Shown: positions 8,368 through 17,501, counted from the stretch's first letter. The stretch is 64,000 nucleotides of DNA from Halobacillus hunanensis (GCF_900166655.1 NZ_FVZB01000006.1:930001-994000), one strand, 5' to 3'. The notes: a model not told the origin generated them from the sequence alone. Program-made: numbers and translations.

Positions 8368-8393
8368 AGCCCACTATGTCATAGTGGGCTTCC
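8368..8393 (+). terminator. Hairpin after gerQ
   Basis: AGCCCACTAT (8368-8377) pairs perfectly with ATAGTGGGCT (8381-8390) around a 3-base loop. The T-run is poor (TTCC), so termination may be partial. Confidence 0.6.
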
Positions 8394-8425
8394 TGCATCA
8401 TTCTAATTCAAAGAGGGTAATGATT

Positions 8426-8674
8426 ATGAAACACCCCTATGAACAGTACTACAAATTACAATTAGCTACACTGCTGGCAGCTGTTATCCTTGCCATTGTT
8501 GCCCTATTCAATCTAGGGCATCAATGGATTGTGCTTCTTATGTTCTACATTTTAGCTGTCAGTCTGGCTATTGAAGCTTTCATCGAACTAAAAAAGCAGC
8601 AACTGGTCTCCTGTATAAGCCAGCTGCTGCGTGCAGTCATTTTGTTTATTTTTGTTACAATTCTTTATTTTTAA
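8426..8674 (+). CDS. Small membrane protein of unknown function
   Basis: The 82-residue product has three hydrophobic segments (about 12-30, 34-52 and 63-82) separated by EAFIELKKQQ. I start it at the ATG at 8426 after AGAGGG; the track of codons upstream to 8384 crosses the gerQ hairpin. No family recognised. Its stop overlaps the stop of the convergent ywdK gene by three bases. Confidence 0.6.
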   Translation: MKHPYEQYYKLQLATLLAAVILAIVALFNLGHQWIVLLMFYILAVSLAIEAFIELKKQQLVSCISQLLRAVILFIFVTILYF

Positions 8675-9039
8675 AGATGTTTAAGAACAGCATATCCAAG
8701 CAAGATCCAGCCGATCAAAAACGACAACCCGCCAAGCGGTGTAATCATAGCAAATGTTTTAATACCGGTAGGCGCATAAATATAGAGACTTCCTGAGAAC
8801 AACAGGATTCCAATGAAAAAGAACCATCCTGCACTTGTCATCATCCCGGTCTGGATTTTGCTCATTAATAATCCCGTGACGAGTAATGCCATCGTATGGA
8901 ACATTTGATAGTCCACTGCTTTTCCCCATTGACCTAAAGCTTTCTCAGAAACCTTCCCCTCTAACCCGTGTGCACCAAATGCACCCAGTGCTACGGCAAA
9001 AAAACCGTTTATAATCCCCAGTATTAGGAATAACTTCAT
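8671..9039 (-). CDS. ywdK: DUF423 membrane protein, YwdK-like
   Basis: This 122-residue protein has four predicted helices and the DUF423 hallmark GFFAVALGAFGAHGLEGKV near the N terminus, then VDYQMFHTMALL. DUF423 proteins are widespread inner-membrane proteins of unknown biochemical role. The length equals Bacillus YwdK when started at the ATG at 9039; a GTG at 9048 overlaps the ribosome site. It follows the ywdI homologue with a 12-base gap, the order seen in Bacillus near gerQ. It ends against a convergent small membrane gene. Confidence 0.88.
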   Translation of the reverse strand: MKLFLILGIINGFFAVALGAFGAHGLEGKVSEKALGQWGKAVDYQMFHTMALLVTGLLMSKIQTGMMTSAGWFFFIGILLFSGSLYIYAPTGIKTFAMITPLGGLSFLIGWILLGYAVLKHL

Positions 9040-9051
9040 GATCTCCACTCC

Positions 9052-9348
9052 CTAAAAATCAAAGATTGACTTTCCGTTTGCCTCATCATGGTCCAGACTC
9101 GATTTATCCTCGGACCTTTCTGGGACAGGTTTATCAGATCCCATCATCTGACGAATCTCCTCAACGGTAGGTTCATGGATAGACTCTGACGAATGTGTGG
9201 ACTCTGATCCTTCCTCTAATACAAGATCAGAAAGCAATTTTACAGCACGTATATGTTCACGAACTTTTTGATCATCCCCATGATTCAGCATTGCTTCCTG
9301 AATTTCACTAGACATTTTTTTTAAAATGGTTTGATTCGTTATAGCCAT
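9052..9348 (-). CDS. ywdI: YwdI-like DUF5327 protein
   Basis: The 98-residue soluble protein has a helical N-terminal half (residues 1-45, MAITNQTILKKMSSEIQEAM) and an acidic, serine-rich C-terminal tail ending KSIFDF. This matches the YwdI/DUF5327 family, found beside ywdK in Bacillaceae; function unknown. The start at 9348 follows AAAGGAG; the reading to 9378 is an in-frame extension without support. Confidence 0.8.
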   Translation of the reverse strand: MAITNQTILKKMSSEIQEAMLNHGDDQKVREHIRAVKLLSDLVLEEGSESTHSSESIHEPTVEEIRQMMGSDKPVPERSEDKSSLDHDEANGKSIFDF

Positions 9349-9430
9349 TCTTACTGCTCCTTTTGCGTGATATTTCATACCACATGTTCTACGTTTATCA
9401 TCTTAACATGCCGTTGATCTTATGTCTCAC

Positions 9431-9462
9431 AAGAACAAAGGGAATCCCGAAGTGGAATTCCC
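9431..9462 (-). terminator. Terminator after NSS transporter gene
   Basis: On the minus strand GGGAAT (9462-9457) pairs with ATTCCC (9445-9440) and is followed by TTTGTTCTT. Confidence 0.6.
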
Positions 9463-9474
9463 TCACAATGTCTA

Positions 9475-10812
9475 TTAAATGATACCAAGTGCTTGCAAGA
9501 AAATAAGAATAATAACAATAGGCGCAATATATTTGACGATCTTATACCAAATCCCGCCTACAATAGAATTCGCCATATCGGCACCTTGCAAAGCCTGCTC
9601 TTTGGTGAAATACCATCCTACAAACAGGGCCATCGAAAGACCTCCCAATGGCAGCAGGATGTTAGAGGCGATAAAGTCCATGGAATCTAAAATGTTGTTA
9701 TTGCCAATTGGGGTTACCCCAGACCATACCCCAAAGCCTAGAGATACAGCAATTCCAATTACAAACATTGTGATTCCGACAAGGATAGTCGTAAACTTGC
9801 GCGACCAATTAAAGATCCGCATAAAGTATGCGGTAGGAACCTCAAGCATGGAAACAGACGAAGTTAAGGAAGCAATGATAATAGCAAAGAAAAATACAAT
9901 TCCTATTATTCCGCCAAGAGGCATGTGTTGAAAGATTCCCGGCAGCGTTATAAAGACAAGCTTCGGTCCAGAAGCTGGATCAATGCCAAAAGCAAATACA
10001 GCAGGAAAAATGACCACACCTGAAATAACAGCAAAACTGGTGCCAACGAGACCGATTCCGAGAGTTGCTCCAGGCAATTTATTTTCTTCTGAGAGATAAC
10101 TGCCATATGTCAGCATAGCCCCCATCCCGAGACTGAGGGAGAAGAATGCCTGCCCCAGTGCTGCTAGATAGATCGATGGATCACGAAGAGAGGACCAATC
10201 CGGATAGAATAAGAACTTCAGCCCTTCCACTGCCCCATCTAATGATACACTATAAACCGCAAGGACAATGAGTATGATTGCTAGAATAGGCATAAATAGT
10301 TTATTAATAAATTCGATACCTTTGTTCACTCCGCCTAACACAACAAAGATTGTAAAAGCCATAAACACGGCCGTCCAGAAGACAGGGTGCCAGGCATGTG
10401 TCGTAAACTCTCCAAATGCCCCAGCATAGCCTGCAGCTGGCTGAGTGAAAAATTCACCGGTTAGATACTTCCAGAAGTAATAAATGGACCAACCTGCCAC
10501 AACACTATAGAATCCTAAAATTAGAAATGCACTAATCACACCGAAAAATCCGGATAGAAACCACGGGGTTCCAGGAGCAAGCTTTTTAAAAGAACCGACT
10601 ACATCGCTCTGTGCTTTTCGACCAATACTAACTTCCGTTAATAAGAGAGGCACGCCAATTAATAAGACGAATACAAGATACAGAAGTAAAAAGGCGCCTC
10701 CTCCATTATTTCCCGCTACGAAAGCGAATCGCCAAATATTTCCCAGCCCTACAGCTGAACCTAAGGCGGCAAGCATAAAGCCCAGTCTCGTCCCCCATTT
10801 TTCCCTTGCCAT
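9475..10812 (-). CDS. Sodium-dependent transporter, NSS family
   Basis: This 445-residue protein belongs to the neurotransmitter:sodium symporter family (LeuT fold), which imports amino acids or related solutes with Na+. The first helix carries the Na+/substrate-site signature GSAVGLGNIWRFAFVAGNN (about residues 18-36), and about eleven helices follow, the usual number for MhsT-like bacterial members. I start it at the ATG at 10812 because AAAGGAGA lies upstream; the 10833 start has none. The substrate cannot be read from the sequence. A single-gene unit with its own terminator. Confidence 0.92.
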   Translation of the reverse strand: MAREKWGTRLGFMLAALGSAVGLGNIWRFAFVAGNNGGGAFLLLYLVFVLLIGVPLLLTEVSIGRKAQSDVVGSFKKLAPGTPWFLSGFFGVISAFLILGFYSVVAGWSIYYFWKYLTGEFFTQPAAGYAGAFGEFTTHAWHPVFWTAVFMAFTIFVVLGGVNKGIEFINKLFMPILAIILIVLAVYSVSLDGAVEGLKFLFYPDWSSLRDPSIYLAALGQAFFSLSLGMGAMLTYGSYLSEENKLPGATLGIGLVGTSFAVISGVVIFPAVFAFGIDPASGPKLVFITLPGIFQHMPLGGIIGIVFFFAIIIASLTSSVSMLEVPTAYFMRIFNWSRKFTTILVGITMFVIGIAVSLGFGVWSGVTPIGNNNILDSMDFIASNILLPLGGLSMALFVGWYFTKEQALQGADMANSIVGGIWYKIVKYIAPIVIILIFLQALGII

Positions 10813-10905
10813 AGTCTCTTCATCTCCTTTCATTCTATTTAAATATTCCTCAGCATATCATATATTCAAAGCTTGCACGACAGACAACAGACAATTGCAA
10901 TTTAT

Positions 10906-11124
10906 TTACAGCCTGATATCAATTGTCGAAGTTGTTGAAGGCTTTGATGGAGTAGGGTCTTTGACTTTCCATTCAAACTGCATGCAACTTATTCCCGTTG
11001 TTCTTAAAATGAAGTCTGACGGCATCTCTTTTCCTTTAAACCCATAAGCTTTGCATCCTCGCGGGAATTTCGGGTTCCAGGTAGAAAAGAAATGCTTACA
11101 CTTAAAACAATTGACCTTACCCAT
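10906..11124 (-). CDS. Small four-cysteine protein of unknown function
   Basis: This 72-residue protein has CFKC at residues 6-9, C24 (RGCKAYGFK) and C47 (GISCMQFEW), a spacing that suggests a small metal-binding module, then a proline/threonine-rich tail (PTPSKPSTTSTIDIRL). AGAGGGG precedes the ATG at good spacing, supporting a real gene. I do not recognise the function; zinc binding is inference. Confidence 0.65.
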   Translation of the reverse strand: MGKVNCFKCKHFFSTWNPKFPRGCKAYGFKGKEMPSDFILRTTGISCMQFEWKVKDPTPSKPSTTSTIDIRL

Positions 11125-11198
11125 GCTACCCCTCTTTCTAGACAGTTATATGATAGAATCATAGCACAGCAAAACTAGATTCACTAGGATGTGTAATC

Positions 11199-11927
11199 AT
11201 GCAAAAATGGTTCGGACCTTGGATCAATCAGCCGTTCCAGCTCTTTGGAACATCTCACCTGATCATGCTCATCGTATTTTTGTTGGGAATGTCAGTCTTC
11301 TATCTGTTTTCCGCAAATATTAGAAAAGGAACACGTACACATCAAGTTATAAGGTGGGGATTATTCGCCCTGCTCATAAGTTGTGAGATAAGCTATCAAA
11401 TATGGACGCTTACAAATAGTGTGTTCTCTCCAACAGAGCATCTGCCCTTGCATTTATGCGGTATTGCTTCTCTTATCGCCATGATCGGATTACTCACTTA
11501 TCAGAAAAAATTGATCCAAATCAATTATTTTATTGGCATTATTCCTGCCATGCTGGCTCTCATTACGCCGGATATTCCCCATGGATATGAGCACTTTCGA
11601 TTCTGGAAATTCTTTTTACACCATATGGCAATCCCATGGGCAAGCTTTTTCTTAATTTTAACCTCCTCTGTCTCCATTAATAGGCGGGTCATGTTCGAAA
11701 CGTACAGTTACCTTATCCTATATGCGGTTGTGATCGGGTGTATGAATCAATTAATCGGATCAAATTATCTTTATCTTGGCGGACCTCCGGCTGCAAACAC
11801 TCCTTTAAATTACTTAGGGGACGGATTATGGTACTACTTGAACTTATCGCTGCTTGCTCTAGCAGCCTTTTCATTCATGCTGTGGATTTATCGAAGTAGT
11901 CATTTTATGTTAAGCAAAAAGGAGTAA
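11199..11927 (+). CDS. ywaF: YwaF-like integral membrane protein (TIGR02206)
   Basis: The 242-residue protein has about seven membrane helices and the family's conserved blocks HLPLHLCGIASLIAM, PDIPHGYEHFRFWKFFLHH and YLGGPPAANTPLNYLGDG. It belongs to the YwaF/TMEM164 family. The metazoan relative is an acyltransferase acting on ether phospholipids; the bacterial function is not established. It begins 75 bases after the divergent four-cysteine gene, with only a weak ribosome site (AGGATG). Confidence 0.85.
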   Translation: MQKWFGPWINQPFQLFGTSHLIMLIVFLLGMSVFYLFSANIRKGTRTHQVIRWGLFALLISCEISYQIWTLTNSVFSPTEHLPLHLCGIASLIAMIGLLTYQKKLIQINYFIGIIPAMLALITPDIPHGYEHFRFWKFFLHHMAIPWASFFLILTSSVSINRRVMFETYSYLILYAVVIGCMNQLIGSNYLYLGGPPAANTPLNYLGDGLWYYLNLSLLALAAFSFMLWIYRSSHFMLSKKE

Positions 11928-12098
11928 AGTTATTAAACAAATCAATTTCATAATTTAAGCCCTATTGTTTACCAAGGGATTCAAAACGTAAAAAAGGAAG
12001 CACCTCCTCAATTGTAGTCAGGTAGGAATTTGAAATAATTTTATTAAGTTAAGGGTAGTATTGTGGAGAACTCGATTCCGAGACTTTAGTTTGTATAA

Positions 12099-12217
12099 GG
12101 GGCTCCGGGAAACGGCTCGCTTTCCGTGGACGTGCGCTGAGCCTCCTCAGGCTTCGCCTTGCGGGGTCTCATCTATCCCGCGTATTCCACAGGAGTCTCA
12201 CCGTTTCCCTCCACTCC
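12099..12217 (+). repeat. Dispersed GC-rich repeat, copy A
   Basis: The copy runs from GGGGCTCCGGGAAACGG through CTCGCTTTCCGTGGA, GAGCCTCCTC, TTGCGGGGTCTC and ends CACAGGAGTCTCACCG. The same landmarks recur in copies B (inverted), C and D. It is much more GC-rich than its surroundings. Confidence 0.75.
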
Positions 12218-12361
12218 TTTACCAAAAAATTTACTTCGGATCAATCTACAACCGATTCATGTTGTATAGCTGGAAGACGCTCAAATAAATAGGACAAAGC
12301 TATATCCAGCAGGTTACGTGAAGCTTTTGGCATGATGGTTTCGTTCTTCTTATAAAAGTAA

Positions 12362-12480
12362 TGGGGGCTGGAGAACTGCGAGACTCCTGCGGGAAAAGAG
12401 TCCTAGGTAAGACACCGCAAAGCGGAGCTCGAGGAGGCTTGCCGGACTCCCACGGAAAGCGAGTGGTTTCCCAGACCCCA
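12362..12480 (-). repeat. Dispersed GC-rich repeat, copy B
   Basis: The reverse complement of this stretch reads GGGGTCTGGGAAACCAC, CTCGCTTTCCGTGGGA, AAGCCTCCTC, TTGCGGTGTCTT and CGCAGGAGTCTCG, in the same order as copy A. A and B therefore form an imperfect inverted pair about 145 bases apart. Confidence 0.75.
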
Positions 12481-12795
12481 TCCGCCATTCTCAAGTAACG
12501 AAACCGGTCTTCAATAAACAGGGGCGATTGTGGAGCAACACTGATAGAAAATGACCAGCTTTCTTTATAAATCGAAACTAGAATCTACTGGTTAAGATTC
12601 CATTTTGAATCCTTTCGGAAAAGAGCCTTATATTCTACCAGTCTTTGGCGCATTAAATGAGCAATTATGAAATTGATTCGGCCTTCAGTCTTCTACTTAA
12701 ATTCAAACATTTCCAATGAAATTCGCATAACCTTACTTTTCTTTTCTCTATTAGTAGATTACTATTTAAGGATAGATATGGAAGGGAGAAATGTT

Positions 12796-14031
12796 ATGAG
12801 AATCAAACCGCTTGCAGACTTCGCTTCATTCACTGCCATTCAGAGCCGCTGTTACCCTGGAATGGGACTCACAACAGAGGAAGATATGCGAAAAGCAACC
12901 GAACACCGCAAGAAGATGGATCAATACGAGCGTGTCCATCATGTCGGAGTCTATGAGGACCGCCAGCTTGTGGGCGGATATATCGACTATGCTCTGCCCA
13001 TGAATGTTTATGGTCAAATGATACCGACTAAAGGTATTGGTACCCTGGCGGTCGACCTCCCTTATAAGAAACAGGGCATCGCGAAACGTTTAGTCAAACA
13101 TACTATTGAACAAGCGAAGCAAGATAGCAATCCCCTTGTACACCTTTACCCATTCCGACCGGACTTTTATCGAAAAATGGGATTCGGATTTGGACCACAG
13201 TTGAGCCTGTATCAATTTTCACCTGCTCAGCTCCCATTCTTCGATGATACACCTGCAGCGACCCGGATCGAGAACCAAGAAGAAGTTATGGATTGCTACA
13301 ATGATTGGGCTGAACACACACATGGTGCCTGCCATAAAGCTGATTATGAATTTCGCCACATCTCCATGGAGCATACGGACGTGATCGGTTGTCGTATCAA
13401 CGGTAAACTCGCAGGCTACATGATCTTTGAATTGATACAGAAGCAGAATGATATATTCCTGAAGCATGACTTACATATTACTGACTGGTTTACTCAATCA
13501 GATGAGGCCTTTCAATCACTTATTAACTTTCTTCATAATCAAAAGGATCAAGTGCGGTCCATCGTGTTTCCCACATATGATGATTCTTTAGCCTTTTTAC
13601 TGGATGACCCGAGGAATGTTACAGAGGACCTGATCTTCCGTATGTATCATGAAACCCACAAGCGAGGAACGGGTGTCATGTATCGTATTGTCGACTTGCC
13701 GCTGTTCATGAACTACATAAGTGACCATTCCTTTGGCCCTGAGAGCATTACCGTACATTTCGATGTGGAAGATACGCTAATGAAGACCGAACAAACAACT
13801 TATTCTTATCGCTTTGAGGAAGGAAAACCAGAGGCATGTGATAGCCGTGATGACGGCATACGACTCACTATAGATGTCGCTGATTTGTCTTCCTTGCTAA
13901 TGGGTTGTGTGCAGCTATCAACACTTTTACAATTTAAAAGAGCTGAGGTGCATGGACCAGACAACATGAAGTCACAGGTTAAGCAGCTTTTTGACTCTCC
14001 ACAGAAACCAGAGAACTGGTCATCTTTTTAA
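12796..14031 (+). CDS. Eis-like GNAT N-acetyltransferase
   Basis: The 411-residue protein has the three-part Eis layout: an N-terminal GNAT domain with acetyl-CoA site LAVDLPYKKQGIAKRL (about residues 86-101), a second GNAT-like domain and a C-terminal SCP2-like domain (about 300-400). Mycobacterial Eis acetylates aminoglycosides and protein lysines; Bacillus relatives exist but the substrate here is unknown. The start is the ATG at 12796 after GAAGGGAG; the upstream in-frame extension to 12667 is AT-rich and has no ribosome site. It ends at a terminator facing the cytochrome oxidase operon. Confidence 0.85.
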   Translation: MRIKPLADFASFTAIQSRCYPGMGLTTEEDMRKATEHRKKMDQYERVHHVGVYEDRQLVGGYIDYALPMNVYGQMIPTKGIGTLAVDLPYKKQGIAKRLVKHTIEQAKQDSNPLVHLYPFRPDFYRKMGFGFGPQLSLYQFSPAQLPFFDDTPAATRIENQEEVMDCYNDWAEHTHGACHKADYEFRHISMEHTDVIGCRINGKLAGYMIFELIQKQNDIFLKHDLHITDWFTQSDEAFQSLINFLHNQKDQVRSIVFPTYDDSLAFLLDDPRNVTEDLIFRMYHETHKRGTGVMYRIVDLPLFMNYISDHSFGPESITVHFDVEDTLMKTEQTTYSYRFEEGKPEACDSRDDGIRLTIDVADLSSLLMGCVQLSTLLQFKRAEVHGPDNMKSQVKQLFDSPQKPENWSSF

Positions 14032-14043
14032 ATTTGCCGTAAT

Positions 14044-14108
14044 AAAGACTAGGCAGGTGTACAGGTACCCTTTGTAAAGTACATGTTACACTTGGCTAGT
14101 CTTTTTTG
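14044..14108. terminator. Terminator between acetyltransferase and cytochrome oxidase operon
   Basis: AAAGACTAG (14044-14052) pairs with CTAGTCTTT (14096-14104), with internal GGTGTA/TACACT-like pairing, then TTTT. It closes the plus-strand gene and can act on the converging ctaE end. Confidence 0.65.
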
Positions 14109-14109
14109 G

Positions 14110-14688
14110 TTAAAATACATAAGGTGAATAAACAAAGATGATAATCATCACCCAAATAAAATCAACAAAATGCCAATAATAATTGAATATTTTTTGCTTT
14201 TCATTAAATAATGCTGATGGAAGATTTCTTTTTAATTGAAGCATCAGCAGGACCATCCAGCAAAGGCCAAAGGCAACGTGAGACGCATGCAGTCCAACTA
14301 ACGTATAAAAAGAAGCCATGAAATTATTCATCGATATCGTGTAGCCCTCGTGAACTGCATATTTATAGAACTCATGCACTTCGAGCCCCAGGAACACAGC
14401 ACCGAGCACAAACGTTGTGATCAGTCCAATCCACACTTTCACTCGGCTGCCATCCTTTAACCCTTTTTCTGCAATCAGCAAAGTTGCACTACTAGGCAGC
14501 AAGAACACAGAGGCCATGATCACGGATCGTAAGTCAAACGCCTCGGTTGGGGTAACCCCTTTTGAAGGAGGAGTAAAAATAATGTACGTAGCAAACAAAG
14601 TTGCAAACATAACGGCCTCTACCCCTAAATAAATATAAAAGCCTAAGCGCTTATCACCGAATAACTCACGTGACACCGACTGATTCAT
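14110..14688 (-). CDS. ctaE: Cytochrome c oxidase subunit III
   Basis: The 192-residue membrane protein has five helices, the short form of subunit III seen in Bacillus caa3 oxidases, and ends with the family block NYYWHFVDFIWVMIIIFVYSP. ELFGDKRLGFYIYLGVEAVMFA near the N terminus is also typical. Its ATG overlaps the ctaD stop by one base (TAATG). It is the last gene of the operon: no subunit IV gene follows, because a terminator lies immediately downstream. Confidence 0.93.
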   Translation of the reverse strand: MNQSVSRELFGDKRLGFYIYLGVEAVMFATLFATYIIFTPPSKGVTPTEAFDLRSVIMASVFLLPSSATLLIAEKGLKDGSRVKVWIGLITTFVLGAVFLGLEVHEFYKYAVHEGYTISMNNFMASFYTLVGLHASHVAFGLCWMVLLMLQLKRNLPSALFNEKQKIFNYYWHFVDFIWVMIIIFVYSPYVF

Positions 14689-16595
14689 TATGACCTCTCC
14701 TCCTCTCGATATGCCTGTCTGCGCTCATCGGTTAACGATCGGATAACCAGGAAGGATAGCACACCCGCTCCTAAGATAACCTGCAGCCAAACCCAGAGAT
14801 AGATAAAAGCAATGCTTAAAGCGATCATAACCCCTGCCAGTATAATGGGCTGATAGGTCTCAACGGAAATCGGAGAAGGCCTGGGGTCATCGGCATATTC
14901 AAGGCCCTTATTGTTGACTTTCCTATACCAGAACTCATCCATACGTTTCACCTTAGGCATCGGATTAAAAGGATGCTCGGGTGCTGGTGAGGCAACAGAC
15001 CAATCCAGTGTCCTTCCATCCCAGGGATCTCCGTCTGCTTTTTTGCCGTATCGATGAGTCTTGTAAAGGTTCCAGATCACAAACAGCATACTAATTCCCA
15101 TCAAGTAGGCGCCGACTGTACTTATCGCATTAAAAATAAATACATTATCCGCCCATGTGTACGTGTAGACCCGGCGCGGCATTCCGTTTAATCCAGCAAA
15201 ATGCTGAGGCAGGAATGTAAGGTGAAAGCCAATCAAAAACAACCAGAAATGCCAGCGTCCCAGCTTATCATCAAGTACTTTTCCTGTCATTTTCGGATAC
15301 CAATAATAGATGCCCGCAAAAGCACCTAAAATTGTTCCACCCACCATAGTGTAATGAAAGTGAGCTACAACGAAATATGAATCGTGGTACTGGTAATCCG
15401 CCGCTGCTACAGCAAGCATAACCCCTGTAACTCCACCCATAACAAACGTTGGGATAAAGCCTAAGGCAAATAACATTGGAGTTTTCATCCGGATGACTCC
15501 GCCCCGCATAGTAAATAACCAGTTAAATACTTTGACCCCAGTAGGGATGGCGATCAACATGGTTGTAATAGCAAAAACGGAATTCGCCAATGGCCCCATT
15601 CCAACTGTAAACATGTGGTGAGCCCATACCATGAAACCTAGCAGCCCGATCAAAGCCAGCGCAATTACCATAGATGTGTACCCATACACCTTTTTTCTGG
15701 AAAAATTCGAAATTACGTCAGAAAATACCCCAAAAGCAGGCAATATAAGAATATAAACTTCCGGATGGCCGAAAATCCAGAACAAGTGCTGCCAGTAAAC
15801 TGGTGAGCCTATTTCTCCAGTGAAGAAAGATGTCCCGTAAAATCGGTCAAACATTAACAGAACTAAAGCTATCGTTAAAACCGGAAATGCGACCAGAATC
15901 AGAGATGACGTAACAAGGGTAGACCATGGAAACAACGGCATCTTTGATAACTTCAGCCCTGGAGCGCGCAGCCGAATGACCGTTACAATCATGTTGATGG
16001 CTGTAAAGATTGTCCCAAGCCCCGAAACTTGTAACCCCAATATGTAATAGTTAATATTAGGTCCCGGTGTATAAGTATCCGTCGATAGAGGTGCATAAGC
16101 TGTCCAACCTGCATTGGGAGCTGAATTCATAAAAAACGACATGTTAAAGATCAGCCCGCCCGCTAGAAAAAACCAAAAACTAATCGCATTTAGATATGGA
16201 AAAGCTAAATCATTCGCACCGATTTGCAGCGGTACAGCGACATTCATTAGACCGATTAATAATGGCATCGCTACAAAAAAGATCATGATCGTTCCATGGG
16301 TAGTAAACACTTCGTTGTACTTGTCGCCCTGAAATACCCAAAAGTCGTTTTTTGGCACAGCGAGTTGTGTGCGAATCAACATAGCATCCATACCTGCTCT
16401 AAAGAAAAAGATAATAGCAAATAAAATGTACATGGTACCTATTTTACGGTGGTGTGTTGTCCTCATATATTCGAATACAACAGGCCATTTTTTTAATTTC
16501 GTCAGCCACACAAGCAAAACAATCCCCACTATTATTGTAAATATCCAAGCTGCTACAACATCAGAAGGGATTTGACCAATTGATGGTAAATTCAT
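14688..16595 (-). CDS. ctaD: Cytochrome c oxidase subunit I
   Basis: Subunit I holds the low-spin haem and the haem-CuB centre and pumps protons. In this 635-residue protein the ligands are visible: H100 in TTHGTIMIF and H414 for the low-spin haem, H277 in FGHPEVYI (with Y281 for the His-Tyr crosslink), H326-H327 in WAHHMF for CuB, and H412 in VVAHFHY for the high-spin haem. GHPEVY with the tyrosine marks the A-type family. Two extra C-terminal helices after residue 570 are normal for Bacillus-type CtaD. AGGTGG precedes the ATG. Confidence 0.97.
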   Translation of the reverse strand: MNLPSIGQIPSDVVAAWIFTIIVGIVLLVWLTKLKKWPVVFEYMRTTHHRKIGTMYILFAIIFFFRAGMDAMLIRTQLAVPKNDFWVFQGDKYNEVFTTHGTIMIFFVAMPLLIGLMNVAVPLQIGANDLAFPYLNAISFWFFLAGGLIFNMSFFMNSAPNAGWTAYAPLSTDTYTPGPNINYYILGLQVSGLGTIFTAINMIVTVIRLRAPGLKLSKMPLFPWSTLVTSSLILVAFPVLTIALVLLMFDRFYGTSFFTGEIGSPVYWQHLFWIFGHPEVYILILPAFGVFSDVISNFSRKKVYGYTSMVIALALIGLLGFMVWAHHMFTVGMGPLANSVFAITTMLIAIPTGVKVFNWLFTMRGGVIRMKTPMLFALGFIPTFVMGGVTGVMLAVAAADYQYHDSYFVVAHFHYTMVGGTILGAFAGIYYWYPKMTGKVLDDKLGRWHFWLFLIGFHLTFLPQHFAGLNGMPRRVYTYTWADNVFIFNAISTVGAYLMGISMLFVIWNLYKTHRYGKKADGDPWDGRTLDWSVASPAPEHPFNPMPKVKRMDEFWYRKVNNKGLEYADDPRPSPISVETYQPIILAGVMIALSIAFIYLWVWLQVILGAGVLSFLVIRSLTDERRQAYREEERS

Positions 16596-16627
16596 AGTCT
16601 GTCCACCTGCCTAACTTTTTTGGAGTA

Positions 16628-17323
16628 TCATTCTGATGCTAACCAGTCTTCAAATTTCTCCTGGGTCACAACTTTTGTTTCAAATCGCATGTTTGCATGA
16701 CCAGCGCCACAGAACTCAGCGCATTTTCCTTGAAAGGTGCCCGTAACTTGGGGTACAAAGGATAGTCTATTTTCTTTATTTGGCCTTACGTCCATTTTCC
16801 CGGCTAACCTGGGGACCCAAAAAGAATGAATAACATCATTAGAACTTAGTCGAAGAGTAACCTTTTGATCCTTAGGCAAAACGAGTTCGTCCATCGTCTG
16901 TTTGCCGTTCTCATAAGTGAATTCCCAGCGAAACTGTTCTGCTTTGACCTTTACTACTACGGCTTCCTTCGATACCCCATCATCTGGACCAGAAATCGTA
17001 GAAGTGATATCGTATGTAGCTTTGACTGTAGGCACAGCTAGAATCGCTATCAAAATAATAGGGATAACAGTCCAAGTTACCTCTAAAAGTTTGTTTTCCT
17101 TCTTTTCTTTAGGAATCTTATCAGAGGTTTCCGGTCTTTCTTTATACTTTCTAATAAATAACGCAAATAAAATAAACACGACCGCCAGCACGAGCATCAT
17201 AATAGCAAAGCTGAGGTATATTAGGTCTGTTATTTTTTCAGCTGAATTACTTACAGGATTCAGTGTTCTTAGACTACATCCACTCAGCAAAATTAGTGTC
17301 AATAAGGGCAATAGTTTTTTCAT
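16628..17323 (-). CDS. ctaC: Cytochrome c oxidase subunit II, lipoprotein, no cytochrome c domain
   Basis: The 231-residue subunit has a lipoprotein signal (LILLSGC, C16), two helices (about 33-58 and 82-103) and a cupredoxin domain with a complete CuA site: H166 in VIHSFW, then C201, E203, C205, H209 and M212 in CAEFCGAGHANM. CuA means it takes electrons from cytochrome c rather than quinol. Unlike the caa3 subunit II of B. subtilis (about 350 residues) it ends at FEDWLASE without the fused CxxCH cytochrome c domain, so a separate cytochrome c is needed. First gene of ctaC-ctaD-ctaE. Confidence 0.94.
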   Translation of the reverse strand: MKKLLPLLTLILLSGCSLRTLNPVSNSAEKITDLIYLSFAIMMLVLAVVFILFALFIRKYKERPETSDKIPKEKKENKLLEVTWTVIPIILIAILAVPTVKATYDITSTISGPDDGVSKEAVVVKVKAEQFRWEFTYENGKQTMDELVLPKDQKVTLRLSSNDVIHSFWVPRLAGKMDVRPNKENRLSFVPQVTGTFQGKCAEFCGAGHANMRFETKVVTQEKFEDWLASE

Positions 17324-17501
17324 AACACTCCAACCTTTACAGTAAATTAGTAAACCTCACGACCTGCTTTTATTTAAGGATATTACAAGTACATATCCAA
17401 TTACTTGACACTTGAAACGTACTGAAGACTTCTAGCTTTTATCCGATTAAAAAATGGTCTACTTCCGTTCATCTGCCCCGTAAGTTCAAGCTGTACTCCA
17501 T

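Larger units (their letters stand above)
11928..12795. other. 868-base gene-free region with two repeats
   Basis: Apart from the two repeat copies at 12099-12217 and 12362-12480 I see no credible gene. The reading frames across the GC-rich parts have no ribosome sites and no protein character. The last 130 bases are AT-rich and probably hold the promoter of the acetyltransferase gene. Confidence 0.6.

Noticed and set aside
11990-12060. Possible T-box or leader motif (AAGGAAGCACCTCCTC)
   Set aside because: No specifier loop, no T-box sequence and no downstream gene in range.
12061-12494. Two ORFs of 64-75 aa in the 12 kb gap
   Set aside because: They run through the GC-rich repeat copies and read as Pro/Arg-rich noise without ribosome sites.
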